This document shows positions 1 to 13,164 of a DNA stretch of 64,000 bases, piece after piece. Under the pieces are notes generated by a model. It made no database searches, had not been told where the DNA came from, and saw nothing but the letters and a program-made list of their open reading frames with translations. Where the stretch lies: assembly GCF_017591425.1 (NCBI RefSeq), contig NW_024466307.1, forward strand, positions 2,044,001 to 2,108,000. Direction: 5' to 3'. Positions within the stretch are counted from its first letter, which is position 1; every line of letters starts with the position of its first letter. Origin of the DNA: Ochotona curzoniae. Taxonomy: Eukaryota; Chordata; Mammalia; Lagomorpha; Ochotonidae. A program made the translations under genes and the position numbers.

Positions 1-44
1 CCCTACTTTCCTGTAGCAGTCAGAAGGACAACCCTCTCAAGACA

Positions 45-390
45 AAGAAGGCACAGTGGTTAAGACGGTGCTGGTGTTATGGCCCAGAGGATCGAGCTGT
101 CCCCGTAATGCCAGCATCCCCACAAGCCCTGGTTTGAGTCTCGGCTATTCCACTTCTGACCCAGCTCCCTGCTAATGTGCCTGAGAAAATAGCAGGAAAC
201 TGCCCAAATGCCTGGGTCCCTGCCACCCACATGGGAGACCCAGATGGAGTTCCTGGCTCCTGGTCTCTGCCTGGCTTATCCCTGGCCACAGTAGGGTAGG
301 GAGAAAACCAGTGGATGGAAGATCTCTCTCTCTCTGTCCTTTTATAACTCCGCTTTTCAGACAAATAAAAAAATGCATCTTAAAGGAAAA
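45..390 (+). mobile_element. C-type SINE, older variant
   Basis: B box TGGTTTGAGTCTC, body GGGAGACCCAGATGGAGTTC, pyrimidine-rich end and AAATAAAAAAATGCATCTT tail. Confidence 0.85.
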
Positions 391-395
391 AAAAA

Positions 396-615
396 AAGAT
401 GCTGCTTGGGGCTCCCACATCTGAATGCAGCCCAGGGCTGAGGACGGAAGGGAGAGGGGATGACGACTCAGGACCTCGGGTTCCTGCCCTGTGTGCGGGA
501 GACCTGGGTGGAGTTCTAGGCTCCTGACCTGAGCCTGGTCCAGTGCCAGCTGTTGTAGACTTTTATGGAACAAACCAGCATGCAAGAACATCTCTGCCCT
601 TCAGATAATGAACAA
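396..615 (+). mobile_element. C-type SINE, 5'-truncated, decayed
   Basis: GGGAGACCTGGGTGGAGTTC and CCAGCTGTTGTAG remain; it directly follows the A-rich tail of the previous copy. Confidence 0.7.
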
Positions 616-891
616 GAAACCAGCCTCCCAAAGCCAAACAGGACTTCTTGCATCCACTGAGCAGCGCGCAGACTAGTCCTAAAGGAGACTCAGCCAGCCA
701 CCCCGGGGCCATCTGACATGCAGCCGTAGGGCCAGGAGGGAGTCCCTGCTCTCACAGCCCAGGTGTGATCGCTGAGCACTGCTCGAGGGAGCCTGCCGCC
801 TAACTGAAGGCAGCCCTGGCATTGCAAACACAACCACTTCCCCCGCGAAGGGCACGGGTCACCCCACAGACCTTCCTGCCGGCCAGCTTAC

Positions 892-987
892 CGACTTCCA
901 CGGGCTTGCTGGTCAGCGCCGAGAAGGTGAGGTAAGTGACGTAGCAGCTGATGAGGCCCGACTGCAGCAGCCCCGAGTGCGGCTGTC
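892..987 (-). CDS. SERINC5: SERINC5 exon 7 (last exon in window)
   Basis: 96 nt: two bases completing Arg255, residues 256-286, and one base of codon 287. Acceptor CTCCAG before GACAGC; donor GTAAGC. It encodes PHSGLLQSG and transmembrane helix 7 (about 260-279, with [13 protein letters not shown]), then TSKPVEV. The open phase at the end requires at least one further exon to the left of the window, where the conserved extracellular loop with the N-glycosylation site would follow. Confidence 0.96.
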
Positions 988-3900
988 CTGGAGGGTGATG
1001 GACACAGCGGAGCAGGCTTGAAACGGCAACGGGTAGCTGGCACCGGTGCCAGTGCAAGCCCTCAAACACGGAAGGAACCCCACCCTCCCGGATCATATTC
1101 CTCCTCTAGAGAAAAGGGAATGGGGGCACAACACGTTATTCAGACTAAACGAAAACAAAGGGCCTGGCACCACGGCACAGCGTTACACTTCCACCTGTAG
1201 CACTGGCATCCCATATGGATCCTGGTTCAAGTCCTGGCAGTTCCATTTCCAATCCAGCCCCTTGCTGGTCTGGGAAGGCTGCAGATGACGGCCTAAGCCT
1301 TGGTTCCCTGCATCAACCTAGGAGATCCAGAAGAAAGTCCAGTTTCTTGGTTTCAGCCTGGACCAATCTTGGCTGTTCTGGCCATCTGGGGAGTGAATCA
1401 GCGGCTGGAAGATCTCTTTCTCTTTGTCTCTCCCTCTCTACATATAATGCTGCCTTCCAAATAAATACATTTTAAATCAATCTTTCCAGAAGCACGTCCC
1501 AGTTTCACAGCTGCAGTGAGGAGCCAGACTGAGCCCAGTAAACTGATATGGGATGCAAATCCCTTAACCACCAAGTTCAACACCCAACCTGCCCATAAGC
1601 TCTTGGGTCCCAAGGTCAGGCAAAGAGTTTCCTCACTGCTTGTGACTGTGGTCAGTCAGACGGACCTCACGGAGCCCACACTCTAAATTCCACAGGCCAC
1701 CAGACACCACCCACCCATGGCAGGGTCAGGGACAAGACAATCCTTGGGAGTCCTGGGTATACGCCAGTGTGGTGCAGGCTCAAACAGTAGTGTCCAGGCT
1801 CCACACTCTGCCAGGGGGACTTTTAAAGCCACAGTATTCTCCCACTAGCTGGACACCCGACCCCAGAGCCTCGGATGGGGAGCCACTCTCTCCTTCGGTC
1901 AAAACGTTTTGTTGAAATTCCTGTTGACAGTAAAGGTTGCCATTTCACCCAGTCTTCCCTTAAGTCAGATTTGTTTCCAGGATTATTATTAAATTAATAA
2001 GTAACTAGAGTGGCATGGGGACTGAGAATTTACGTTAGCAACTAATGGCAGCAAATTAAATATTTCTGGGTATTAGCTCTATTTCTAAAGAGAGAATTTA
2101 GGACCCGGCACAATGGCTCAATTGCCTAATCCTCCCCCTTCAAGCACCGGGATACCATCTGGGTGCCGGTTCTAATCCCAGCTGCTCCACTTCCCATCCA
2201 GCTCCCTGCTTGTGGCCTGGGAAAGCAGTCGAGGACGGCCCAAAGCCCTGGGAAGACCTGCAAGAGGTTCCTGGCTCCTGGCTTCGGACAGGCTCAGCTT
2301 TGGTCATTGTGGCCATCTGTGGAGTGAACCAGCAGATGGAAAATCTTTTGTTGTCTTTCTGTAAATCTGCCTTTCCAATATTAAAACATAAATGAATAAA
2401 AACTAAAAAAGGGAGAATTTAATATAGGACATTTTAGTCTGAATACCAGTAGTTTGTTTTGGGAAATTCTAAACTGACAATTTAAAGGGAATGGGAGAAT
2501 AGCACTACCAGTTTTAACAACAGACTTGAAGCCTACATGATTTGCTCACGATTGTTTTTTAAGAACGTTTTATTTATTTTATTTGAACGTCAGAGTTAAC
2601 AGAGAGAAGGATGAAAAGAGAGAGCTTCCATCTGCTGGTTTACTCCCCCATATGATCTTAATGGCCAGAATTGGGCTGATCTGAAGCCAGGAGCCAGGAG
2701 CGTCATCTGAGCCTCCCACGTGGGAGGCTTTCCTGGACCATTAGTAGGGAGCTTGGTGGGAAGTGGAGCAGCTGGACTTGAACTGATGCCCTTTATGGGA
2801 TGCTGGAGCCACAGAGGGAGCACCTGCTAGGTGCCTTTTTAAATCATTACTTCAGAAAGAAATCAGGGGGGCCACAGACTTGCCGCACTTTCCATCTATT
2901 TAGAAACCTGAATGCCACCTGCACTTCCAACGCCAGGAGAGCGGGACTCCTCCCGTGGGGAGTCTGTAGTTCTGACCGCTCCTAAACAGTATGAGCAAGG
3001 CCAGGGTCTTGGCAGTGTCAATGTCGCTGCGAGGAACTCAGGGGAAGAGGAGCACGGGCCGAGCTGGAATGAATCCTCTTTGCAAGCCCCAGGATGGGAG
3101 GAAGATGACCCAAGGCACAGCTGCCCCTGGAGCCCTGTTAGCCAAGCCTCACACTGACACGACGGGCAAGCTCATAAACCGTACACCTCGTACACTCGGG
3201 GCGCTCCCCGGGGAAAGGCACCCGGCTGCAGCCTCTGTGATGGCAACGCCTGCCTCCCTGGGCTCCTTCTTCCTTCCTCCAAGTCCCTCCAGGCAAGCAT
3301 GGCTGTCACATCCAGCCCTGGTAAGGGACAGGAAAAGGAGACTGGAGCCCCACCAGTGCTGTTGTTGCCACATGCAAGGCAAACCAAGGAGTAGGCCTAC
3401 TTTCCAGAAAACAAACAAAACAAACACTGTGTTTGCCCAAAGAGACCTCAAGAAATATGGACATTGGGGCTGGAGTAGCTGCATAGCTGGCTGAGCTGCC
3501 CTGCAGGCACAGCACAAGTCCCAGCTACTCTACTTTCAACCCAGCTCCTGCGAGTGCACCGGGGAGAGCAGTGGAAGGTGGCTGAGGCATGGACCTCTGC
3601 ACTCACCTGGGAGACTCCTGACTTAGGCTGGGCCTAGCGGCTTCCCATCCCCATTGCTGCCATTTGGGGAGTGAACCAGCAGACGGAACATCTCCCTCTC
3701 CGTGTGTCTTTGTATCTCTGCCTTTCAGATAAATACATTGGGGGGGGGGGGAAATAAAGGGATAGAGAAGGAACCCGCCTGCTTACGGTTTTGCACACAG
3801 GGCGAGATGGCTACGAGGGAAATGAGCACGCAGAGGCCTCCGTTGACACCCAGGAAGATCTTGTTTTCCATGCAGCTGTCCTTCTGCGTGTAGAACACCG

Positions 3901-6900
3901 CCATCAGGATCAAGCCTCCGGCGGCCACAGAGTACATGATCAGAGTCACCAGGGCCAGTGAGGCGTACCACAGCTTGTTGCTGGCTGTGCCCGCGGTCCT
4001 GGGGGAAGAAAGACAGGTGAGTGAGGCCGCCAGCCCTGCACCAACGAGTCCACACTGCCCGGGGCACTCATTGTCACAGCTTCTGCTGCAGAGCTAGAAG
4101 GTCCTGGTCATTTCATGACACTCTTGGACCTGACCAAACCTGGGATTTCCTGTGGACACTCCGACACCCCTACCTGTTGGCTCAAGAGCCTAACCCATCA
4201 CCAGGTGGCTCCACTGCGGCTTTCCCATGCTGGCCAGGAGCCACACTGACAGGTGTGGACTGCACAAGCGGCTCCTGGGAACAGGCTCCTTAGAACTCCC
4301 ACCTTCCACACAAAGTGCCTGGGTTGGATTCCCACAGATCTGGGAGGCAGTAGGTGACGGTGCAAGTAGCTGGGCTCCTGCACCCATGTGGGACCTCTGA
4401 GTTTCCTTCTGAGGTCATTGTGGGACAAAGGGTGAGAGGTCAGCCACAACTTTAATAAGCGGGGCTCTTGGCTGAGGTTCTCTACAAAGTGCCAAGCCTG
4501 AGGAGTCCCAGTCTGCGCCTCCTGGTGCTGTTGGCAACTCCTCTGGCAGATGCCTGACCCTTTGTTAGGGAGGGCAGAACACCTACAGGCAGACCCGAGC
4601 CCTCAGCAAAACTGAAGGGAGTGCTGTGCGTAGCAGCTTACAGAAGCACAGGGACCAGATGGCAGCATACACGCTTGGGAAGTGTTCCAAGTGCAGGAGA
4701 TGCCCCCCGATGCCCATGGGAGGTGGCAGAACAACAGAGCGGCACCTCCTCCCAATGCTCCCTGGGGATGGCAGCTCACCAGATGTGCCCACTCCTGGGG
4801 GAAGGTGCAGGCAGCCCTGCAGGAGCATCTGGTGATGGCCAGGGACCAGAAACACGGGGACGCAGTGGAATGAGGGTACCCTGGGCATGCAACCCATCAG
4901 CCCAGCTGGCACTCCACAGCCACAAGAAGAAAATGGAAGATGATAAGGTTCAGGGGGAAAATCGTCTCCAGCCCAGTAACCACTGACGGCAGAGAGACAG
5001 AACCGCACACAGAGCGGGAAGGGCCGCCCACCGCTTCTCATGCCATCATTCCTGTTACGGAATCAATTCACATCACATCTTCATGGCCAACCTCTCCCCT
5101 GGAGCCCAGACATCTAAAACCCCGTGGGGTGTTCATGGCCTCCACGCAGGTGGGACTCAGCCTCTCAAACTCAGCACCTGCCCCAATCCTGGGGCCTCTC
5201 CCCACCTCTCACCTTTCCTTGACTTAGAACACAGGTTAGATCTCACTCCTGCCCATTTCCAGACACCCCAGGACCCTCCTAGGGAGTCACTTAAAATTCA
5301 AAGCTAAGGGCTCTGCAGCTCAGCGGGTTAAACCACTGCCTACAATACTGACACTCCACATGAGATCTGGGTTCAAGTCCCAGCTGCTCCACTTGCGATC
5401 TGGCTCCCTGCTGATGAGCCTGGGAAAGCAGCAGAGGGGGAAGTTTCAGGCTCTTGACTTCAGCCTAGCACAGACCCGGCCACAACCAATCCAAAGCTAG
5501 GAGCTTCTTCTGAGTCTCCCACGCAGGTGCAGGGTCCCAAGGCTTGGGGCCATCTGCTACTGCTTTCCCAGGCCACAAGCAGGGAGGGAGCTGGATGGGA
5601 AGTGGAGCAGCCAGGACATGAACCAGTGCCCAAATGCGATCCTTGCAGATGCAAGGTGAGGATTACCTACTGAGCCATTGCGCCAGGCCCTAGAAAGTTT
5701 TCAAGCAAGCAGATGCTTTCAAAATACTTGCTAGCAGCTGGCACTGACCGACCCTGAAGGCGGCTTCCGAGTCCACCTGGACACAAACCTGTGGGTGAGG
5801 AAGCACCCACGTTCTCAGGAGAAGGCGTTCTCCAGTGGGTGAAGCAGGAGCTGCAGCCATTTCACCCTGGAGTCCCCTGCTTGCAGGACATTTGCAAACA
5901 TCGTAGGAGGATTTCACAGTCAAGTCACGCTAAGGGCTATTATGGAAACGAGTGGCATTGCGTCAACAAAAACGCACGTGCAGCCTGTGGGCCGGAGTTC
6001 TGCACAGCTGAGGAAACGTGGCCACAGCGAGCCACAGCAGCCCACTCCAGAGTCCTCGGCTACCTTGAACTGGACCCTGGGGAGACCACAGCGTAAACCA
6101 TGTGCTTCCCACAGCGTGCAGCTGGGGGTGACTCAGCACGCAGCGCCCAGCATGGCAGCACCACGCACGCTTGGAGCCATGACTTTGTAAAGCCGCAGGA
6201 AGCCCCAGAGCTGCCGTGGGGTGACTCACAGTGCTGGGAACATTTCACTAGGTGGTATTTCCCAGTAACAAAACGAATAACATTTTTTTTTTTACTCAAC
6301 CATCCCCCTCAACTGCAATTATATCTCATTTCATCTTGAATGCTTTTATATATAAATATTTGTTTTATTTATTTGGAAGACACAGATACAGAGAACAGAT
6401 GGAAGGACACAGGGAAACAAATGGCAAATGGCAATGGCTGAGACTTGGCCAGGCTGAAGCCAGGAGCAAGGAGCTTCCTCTGGGTCTCTCGTTTAGATAC
6501 AAGAGCCCATGCAACTTGGGGCATCTTTCACTGCTTTCCCAACTGAATCAGCAGGGAGTTGGACTGGAGGCTGAGGACCCAGAGCTTGAACTAGGGACTC
6601 CCAACAAAAAATGCAGGTGTTCTAAGCAGTGGCTTCAACACGGCACCCAAATACCAGCCCCCTCCTGAACACACACAGGGAGAGAGGGGGCCCGATCCCA
6701 TGGTTAATATGTTTAACTGTCACATACCCAACTGTTCCACTTCTGATCCAGCTTTGAGCTAATGGCCTGGGGCAGCAGCAGAAGACGGCTCAAGTCCTTG
6801 GGCCCTGCACACTCGTGGGAGACTCATAAGAAACTCCTGGCCTAAATCTGGCTCAGCTTCAGCCATTGCAGCCATTGGGGAATGAACCAGTGGGTAGAAG

Positions 6901-9900
6901 AACTTTTTACCCTACCTTCCAAATAAATACATGAATTTTTAAAAGAATTCCAGAAAACCAAACTGGATAGCCAGGTGCTGGCATGTGACTGAGCATGGCT
7001 CACTCAGCACTGGCTGACTCAGCAACCAAACACAAGGGCAGAGGAGGAGAACAGGAAAAAGCATAAAGACAGTTCATGCGGGGGGGCGGGGGGGAGGGAT
7101 AGGCCATCGGCCGAGGAGCAGTGCCCACCGGGTGCATCCCCGGCTGCCCGTCGGCATCAGAGGCACGTACCAGTTCTTATTCCACTTGTGTGCAAACTCC
7201 ACGATCAGGAGGAGCTGGATGAAGATGAAGATGAAGGCTCCAACGGCTCCAACATAGCGCCAGGCTGCAAGAGACCCATCCAAGAATGGTCATGAGTACT
7301 CAGCGTAGCTTGTCGCTGAGCACCCATGGCTCTGTCCATGTAGTGGGGGACACATACTGGAGATGTGCTCTCTGTCCTACCAGTGAGGAAGGCTCAGGTA
7401 TGGACCAGCTGACCAAGCCTCAGGCCAAGGGAAGACAGACAGGGCTGGGAAGGGAATAGACACGGGCTGTCGGCTGCACCAGGCCAGAGGCTCCGATGCC
7501 CTGACCTCACTGGGGAGTCTAAAACTGCATGCTGCCTACAAGATGAGGCCAGGTTTGGAATCATACGAGCGAAGGAGGAGACTCAAGTCTGATGAGAAAA
7601 AGGGCTTCAGGCTTGTGGGGGACAGGGGTTCCAGGCAACTCCTGGCTCTACCACAAATTTGCAAGGGAGGGACTGTGGCTACTCCATGGAGGATGGCTCA
7701 GCCTGCTTATAGCACTGCCTGGCGGCTCAGCTGACTTAAGCTGCTCTTCTTGTTCTCAGAGGACCCTCTGCCACAGGGATGCAGCTCTGGGGAATTGCAG
7801 CCACTGGACAGCACATTAGGAACAGCACGGCGTGGATCGAACACCCTTACGGAGCACCTGGCAGGGGCCGCACGCCTGCAGGGAGCACCTTCCTTCCCTC
7901 GGCTCCACAACCTGGACTCTGGGGCCAGAGAGGAAGGAACAGCCCAGGGAGAGGAAGGGAGGGCAGAGGATGGGTGGGTAATGCAGGGATTCTTGAACAA
8001 GCCACAAGAGAACCGCTGCTCTCAGGTATCCCAGGTCACCCGGATCAGCTCGCAGAACACTGACAAAGCACAGTGCCTATGTACCCCGGATCCTCAGTCC
8101 ATACCATTGAGAAAGGTCTCCTGGTCCGGAATGAAGAAGGCCCCCGAGCACATGGCCCCCAGCAGCAGGAGCTTGAAGAACCAAAAGCTGGAGAGGAGAG
8201 AGACAAGGAGGAAACACATTTTCATGGGATTCTGGAAAGGACTCCCGTGTCTCCCACATGGACAGGGCAGCCCGCCACCCCGTAAGCTTCGCCTCTCTGC
8301 AGGGGCCGGGAAGGCAGCTCTGGCTCCGGTCACAGGTATCACGCACAGGAGCCTGACCCTCAGGTGTGCCCAGATGGTCATCCTCGCCCAAGCCAAGGCT
8401 GGCAACTTCACCGGCAGAGACGAGGCGAGAAGGGCCCCGGGCCCTACCCATTGTGAATGTGGGCCCGGCAGCTCTTGCTATTGTTGATTTTCAAGGTCAG
8501 GAGGCAGAAGACGAAGAAGAAGCAGGCCATGCCGAAGCAGACGCGGTACACCGCCGAGTACCCCACCAGCAGCTCGCACTTGTCGCCGGCCCGGATGCCC
8601 TTGCAGATGTCCTCAAAAAAGGGGATCTGGGGACAGAGGGGCAAGGAGACTCTGTGACTGGCTGCTGGCTTGGCCCGTGAGACAAAGCCTGTGGCGGACT
8701 CAATCATGTGACAGAGGCCACAAACCTGTCTTCCGAAGACTTGAATCTCCCAGGGTCTCCTTTAACTGGACAGCACACAGCCCAAACCTTGTCACTCAGC
8801 TGTCACCCGCTCCCTTCGCACCTCTGATCCAGCTTCCCACCAACGCCACGGGAGGTTACAGACCGAAGTTCCTGCCATCCACGTGGGAGACCTGGATGGA
8901 GGCCCTGGCTCCTTGCTTTGGCCCGGCCCAACACAGACTGTCACTGGCATTTGCGGAATGCGAGACCTTCCTTTCATGGCCTCCTTACCTCTTGCTGTGC
9001 CTTCCAAATAACTATCTAAATAAAAGAATCTGTGCAACTCTTTCACAAAAATCCCAAAGATGGAGAATGGAGGTTTATTCCAGCACAGTCTGGAAGCTCA
9101 CATCCCTGACAAGGCCGCAGGACGGTGGATGAGCAGTGGTGAGCCAGCAAGCAGGGAGAGATACAGGGAGTACGCCTGGTTTGCAGGATCAACTGTCCAG
9201 TGGACACGGCCTCCCATGGGAAACCCCTTTCACGAATCACCAGCCCCACAGCTAGGTCAAGTCTGCCTTGACTCTGCCAACTTCCCATTAATCTGGAACT
9301 TCAGATGTAAACGCTTGCATGTGGGGATCTGGGCTGAGGTCAAACCACAACACCCACAGATGGCTCCCGAGAGAGAGCTCACCTCCTCTCCACAGACAGC
9401 CCACAACTAGAATCCCAAGGTCCTGACTCAGGGCAGTGTCAACCCCAAGTCCCAGGCCCACAGTCTCAAGCTGAGCCAGACAGACACACACACACTGACC
9501 AGGCTACAGGCCACTGGATGACAAAAGCCAAGACCTGATGTCTGAGGTTTTCCCAGGCTGGCAGGGCACACTTCTGGCTGGCGACTTCCCCTGGCAAGTG
9601 TCTGAGAGCCCCACACCCCTCCGTCCCCGGGACTTCCTTTGTTCTTCTGCTTTCACAGCTTCCTGACACACGCTCCGTGCAGAGGCCCCGACCCTGCAGC
9701 ACGGCCCTGCTCGCCTCCCCGACTTTTCTTCATAGTGTCAGCAGAGGCTGCAATGACTCCAGGCCTGGCCTGAGCCCTGGCTGCAGCAGCCCTGGAGCTG
9801 GGCCCCGGCAAGTCGGGCACCAAGGGGTCTTTGTTGGCCTAAAAGATCTCTGGAATAAAAGTCCCTCTGCCACTCTGATGGACCTGCGATAGGAGGGGCA

Positions 9901-12900
9901 GCCTGGACGATCTCCACAACGCCTCCAGGGAGACTTCCACTCCTCCTGTGGCTGTGCCCACCACACACGGCTCCCCTGCCCTGAGGGAACGGTCAGCTCT
10001 ATGCTCTCCTGTCCCCGAGATGGGCAGCTTGCCACTCCCTACTTCCTCAGCCAGGCTGTAGGTTCTCCAGGTCTCGCTGCTCTGCCCCCTTCGGCTCCTG
10101 CTCCAGCGGCAGTCAGGCTCTCGGAGGCTGCAGCCCTGCGCATCCCTCAACAGACCCCGCCCACACCCGCGGGCCGACAGCAGCCAGCCAGGCTTTCTCT
10201 CCTGCCTTCTCCAAAGCTCCCAGGAGATGCCCCTACCTGAGAGGCGTGAGGCTCCCAGCCCCGGGCAGGTGGCCAGCATCAGCCTGGCCTCCCAGGAAGA
10301 GAGGAAGGAGAGAGATGCAGGCATCGCACAGCTCCTTCTCCTCTCTCTGCAATCCCAGTACTCCCCGAGGACCCCCACCCCACAGCAAGCGTTCACAGCA
10401 ACCCGCACGCCATTAACATCCGCCGACCCTGACAGCCCAGTCTGCTCACAGCACAGCAGCGACATGGCACAGTGCCTTTCCCTCCGACTATCAATAAGGC
10501 ACAGGGAGCTTTCCCTCAGGGGTACACAGAACCTCGTGCCTTGTAACCTCCATGTGGCATGTGGACTCCATACTGTTGTCGATGTGCGTGTGGGACTCGA
10601 CCTGGAAATGGATCAACAGCCTGAAATGTTTCCCAGGCAAGAACAGTTCCCATCCCAATCCCACCACTAACATCCAAGCCTAAAAGACAAAATACGGGCC
10701 CAGCGCAGTAGCCTAGTGCTAGTTGAGGACAGACCAAAGCCTTGAGACCCTGCACCTGCGTGGGAGACCTGGAAGAAGCTCCTGGTTCCTGACTTTAGAC
10801 TGGCTAGCTCCAAAGATGTTATAGCCTTCTGGGGAGTGAATCAGAGAATGGAAGATTCCTTCTCTCCCCCACCACCTGCTTCCCTCTTGGGTAGAAGTTG
10901 AGGTGAGCAATGGTCCTGACCTCTCCCTGCTGCAGGCCACGGTGGCCATGTGCCTGGCTTTCCGATGTGTGCAGGTGAAACTGCTTCTTGTCAAGATAAA
11001 GCTGGGCCCCCTTCAGAACAGCAAGGAAGTTATAAAAATCACACGACAGCTGCTATGCACATGAGGAACAGAACCTGCAGACTTCAGCATGGCGTGGGGG
11101 CAGAATCCATGCAGGACAGAGGTTCAGTGACCACAGAGGCAGCGAGGATTCCCACAAACAGAGACGCCTGCACACGAGGAGAATTCGACTGGCCTTCACC
11201 TCCAGAGGCTTCCGGCCCCATAGGGCCCAGCCCTAGTCCCTCACAGCATCTGTGTGGACATCTGGCTAAAGTGCCTAAGGCTGCAGCTCCGGGCCCACAA
11301 TCGGCCACAAACGCTGCGAGCAGGAGAGGTCAAATCCATGAGCCTGCAGATCTTACACCTGGGCAAGACGGGGCGGCAACACGGGCGTCCTCCTGGGTTT
11401 CTGTGATCAGGGATCCGCAGGGTAAGATCCCCAGACCGCGAGATGCACGCCCCTGCCCCCAGGCACCTTGAGAATGTGTGTGCTATCCAAGAGGCGATCT
11501 GAAAGATCCCTGCAGGACACCGTCTGAGGGGCACAGGCTGCGCAGGGTACCCCGGCAGGTGCACCTGCGTCTTCTCCCATAAGCCCCTGTCAGTGATTCT
11601 GGCAGGCTGGGATTGCTGGGTGCATACAGAGACAGGCACTGCTACAGCCAACATGAACACCCGCAAGCCCACGCTGCCTCCTCCAGCCCTGATTCTGGAC
11701 AGGCAAGGGGTCACTTTTTGTGCTGAGCTCAGTCTGTCTTGTATGGGGTTAGATAGGCCACGTGTGTCTAAATGGAGGACATTTATGATAAAAGAGCTGC
11801 TCTCTGATGCGAGAGGAAGCTCCTGGGGTAGGCCAGGTCTTTGGGGTGGGGAGGGGAATGAAGCTGCTGGGGCGTAAAGCTGAATCAGAAGCCCCAGCGT
11901 GCGGTGAGGCCTCTGGGCTGTCTGTCGGCCTGGAGCAAGCTTGGAGCACCGACATGCACTCACCCTTCTCCCAGGGACTGACAGCCCCGAAACACTCAGC
12001 TCCTCCTCCCTCACTAACTCCTAACCCTTTGCCCACTCCCTCCAGGGGACCTGCACCCCCAGCCCAGGCCTGGATGGCATATGCCAGACACCCACTGGGC
12101 CCAGTCTCCCAGCCCACCTCCCTGCTGGCCAGGTGTCATGACTGCAAAACAAACCCTTGCTAAAATGAACAGAGTGAGTGAGGAAGCGTGCAGCTGACCT
12201 AAAGGTTCTAATCACAAGACTCTCGGGGTCGGGGCGCTGCCTTCTCTATCAGACAACATCTTGCTCTTCACCATTTAGAGACACCTTGTCATTCCCAATT
12301 TAGACAACTCCTGGCTTTTACCTCAAGATCTTCAAGTTGCATCTGATCCAGAGGACTTCCAGGCCCACACAGAAAATAACCACCACCACTCACACTCTGC
12401 CCTTGAACTGACGAGAGCCCTTGGCCTGGACATGGCTGGCCAGGAGCGTGGGCACTGCAGACTACAAAAGAACACACAGCTCCGAGGTGGGATTTCACGG
12501 CCTTCTTGCTCTCTGGCTTTGTGGTAAACAGCCCCATGCTGTCCCAGCTTTCTGCGTGCTAGGGGAGCAGCCCCAGTCTGGGGGTTTCCTACTCCTCTAG
12601 GGGTGGTCTCTCACCCTGCCCAGCCTCTCTGCCATCAACACACCTGCCTTGCCCAAGCCAGCGGCCCTCCCAGCCTCCCATGGGACCCGTTTCTAGCAGG
12701 GGGCGGATGGCAACAGTTGCCAGGGTCCCAGGCAGGGAGAAGGCGCTGGGATCATGCAGGGGCAACGCGTGTGGTCCAGTATGTCCCGTCCCCACAAGGG
12801 GCAGGCTGACACCCGCTTACACCAGCATCGCCCCTTGCGTTTGCTGGGCAACTTGGCAGCCTGCAGCCTCGGACCAGCAGGAGTATTTTTAGGCAGACAC

Positions 12901-13118
12901 ACTCCACGTGGAGGGAGCTGGAAGAGTTTCAGCCAGGAGAAGAATTCACCCTGATTCAATATTTGCTGTTCCAAATTCCAGTCCAGTTTTGGAAAAGAGA
13001 AAAACAGGCATTGCACACAGACCCTGCCCTGTGGGGGAAGTGGACATGCCCGCTAAGGGTGTGGCCCCTCAAGTCTGGCTCCGGGTACCCGGGGACATGG
13101 CCAGGGAGTCAGGCATGT

Positions 13119-13164
<46 letters not shown>

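Larger units (their letters stand above)
1..891 (-). other. SERINC5: SERINC5 intron 7 (partial)
   Basis: Begins with the exon 7 donor GTAAGC at 891 and runs off the left edge. Two SINE copies fill 45-615. 616-891 is unique DNA in which I see no exon or motif. Confidence 0.9.
988..3786 (-). other. SERINC5: SERINC5 intron 6
   Basis: 2.8 kb, GT-AG. Four SINEs (1157-1490, 2101-2407, 2553-2845, 3464-3757). Unique DNA at 1491-2086 and 2846-3463 shows no coding potential I can support. Confidence 0.9.
3999..7170 (-). other. SERINC5: SERINC5 intron 5
   Basis: 3.2 kb, GT-AG. 4001-5300 and 5693-6340 are unique, GC-moderate DNA without recognisable features. A SINE inverted dimer (5308-5692) and two further SINEs follow. 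A G-rich tract at 7080-7098 lies just downstream of the exon 5 donor in transcript sense, where it would be a C-rich run in the RNA. Confidence 0.9.

Noticed and set aside
4280..4400. Possible SINE remnant (GGGTTGGATTCCCA, CTGCACCCATGTGGGACC)
   Set aside because: Matches are too short and scattered to set limits.
7750..8487. 245-codon plus-strand frame
   Set aside because: It overlaps exon 4 and part of exon 3 on the other strand and is their shadow plus intron 4.
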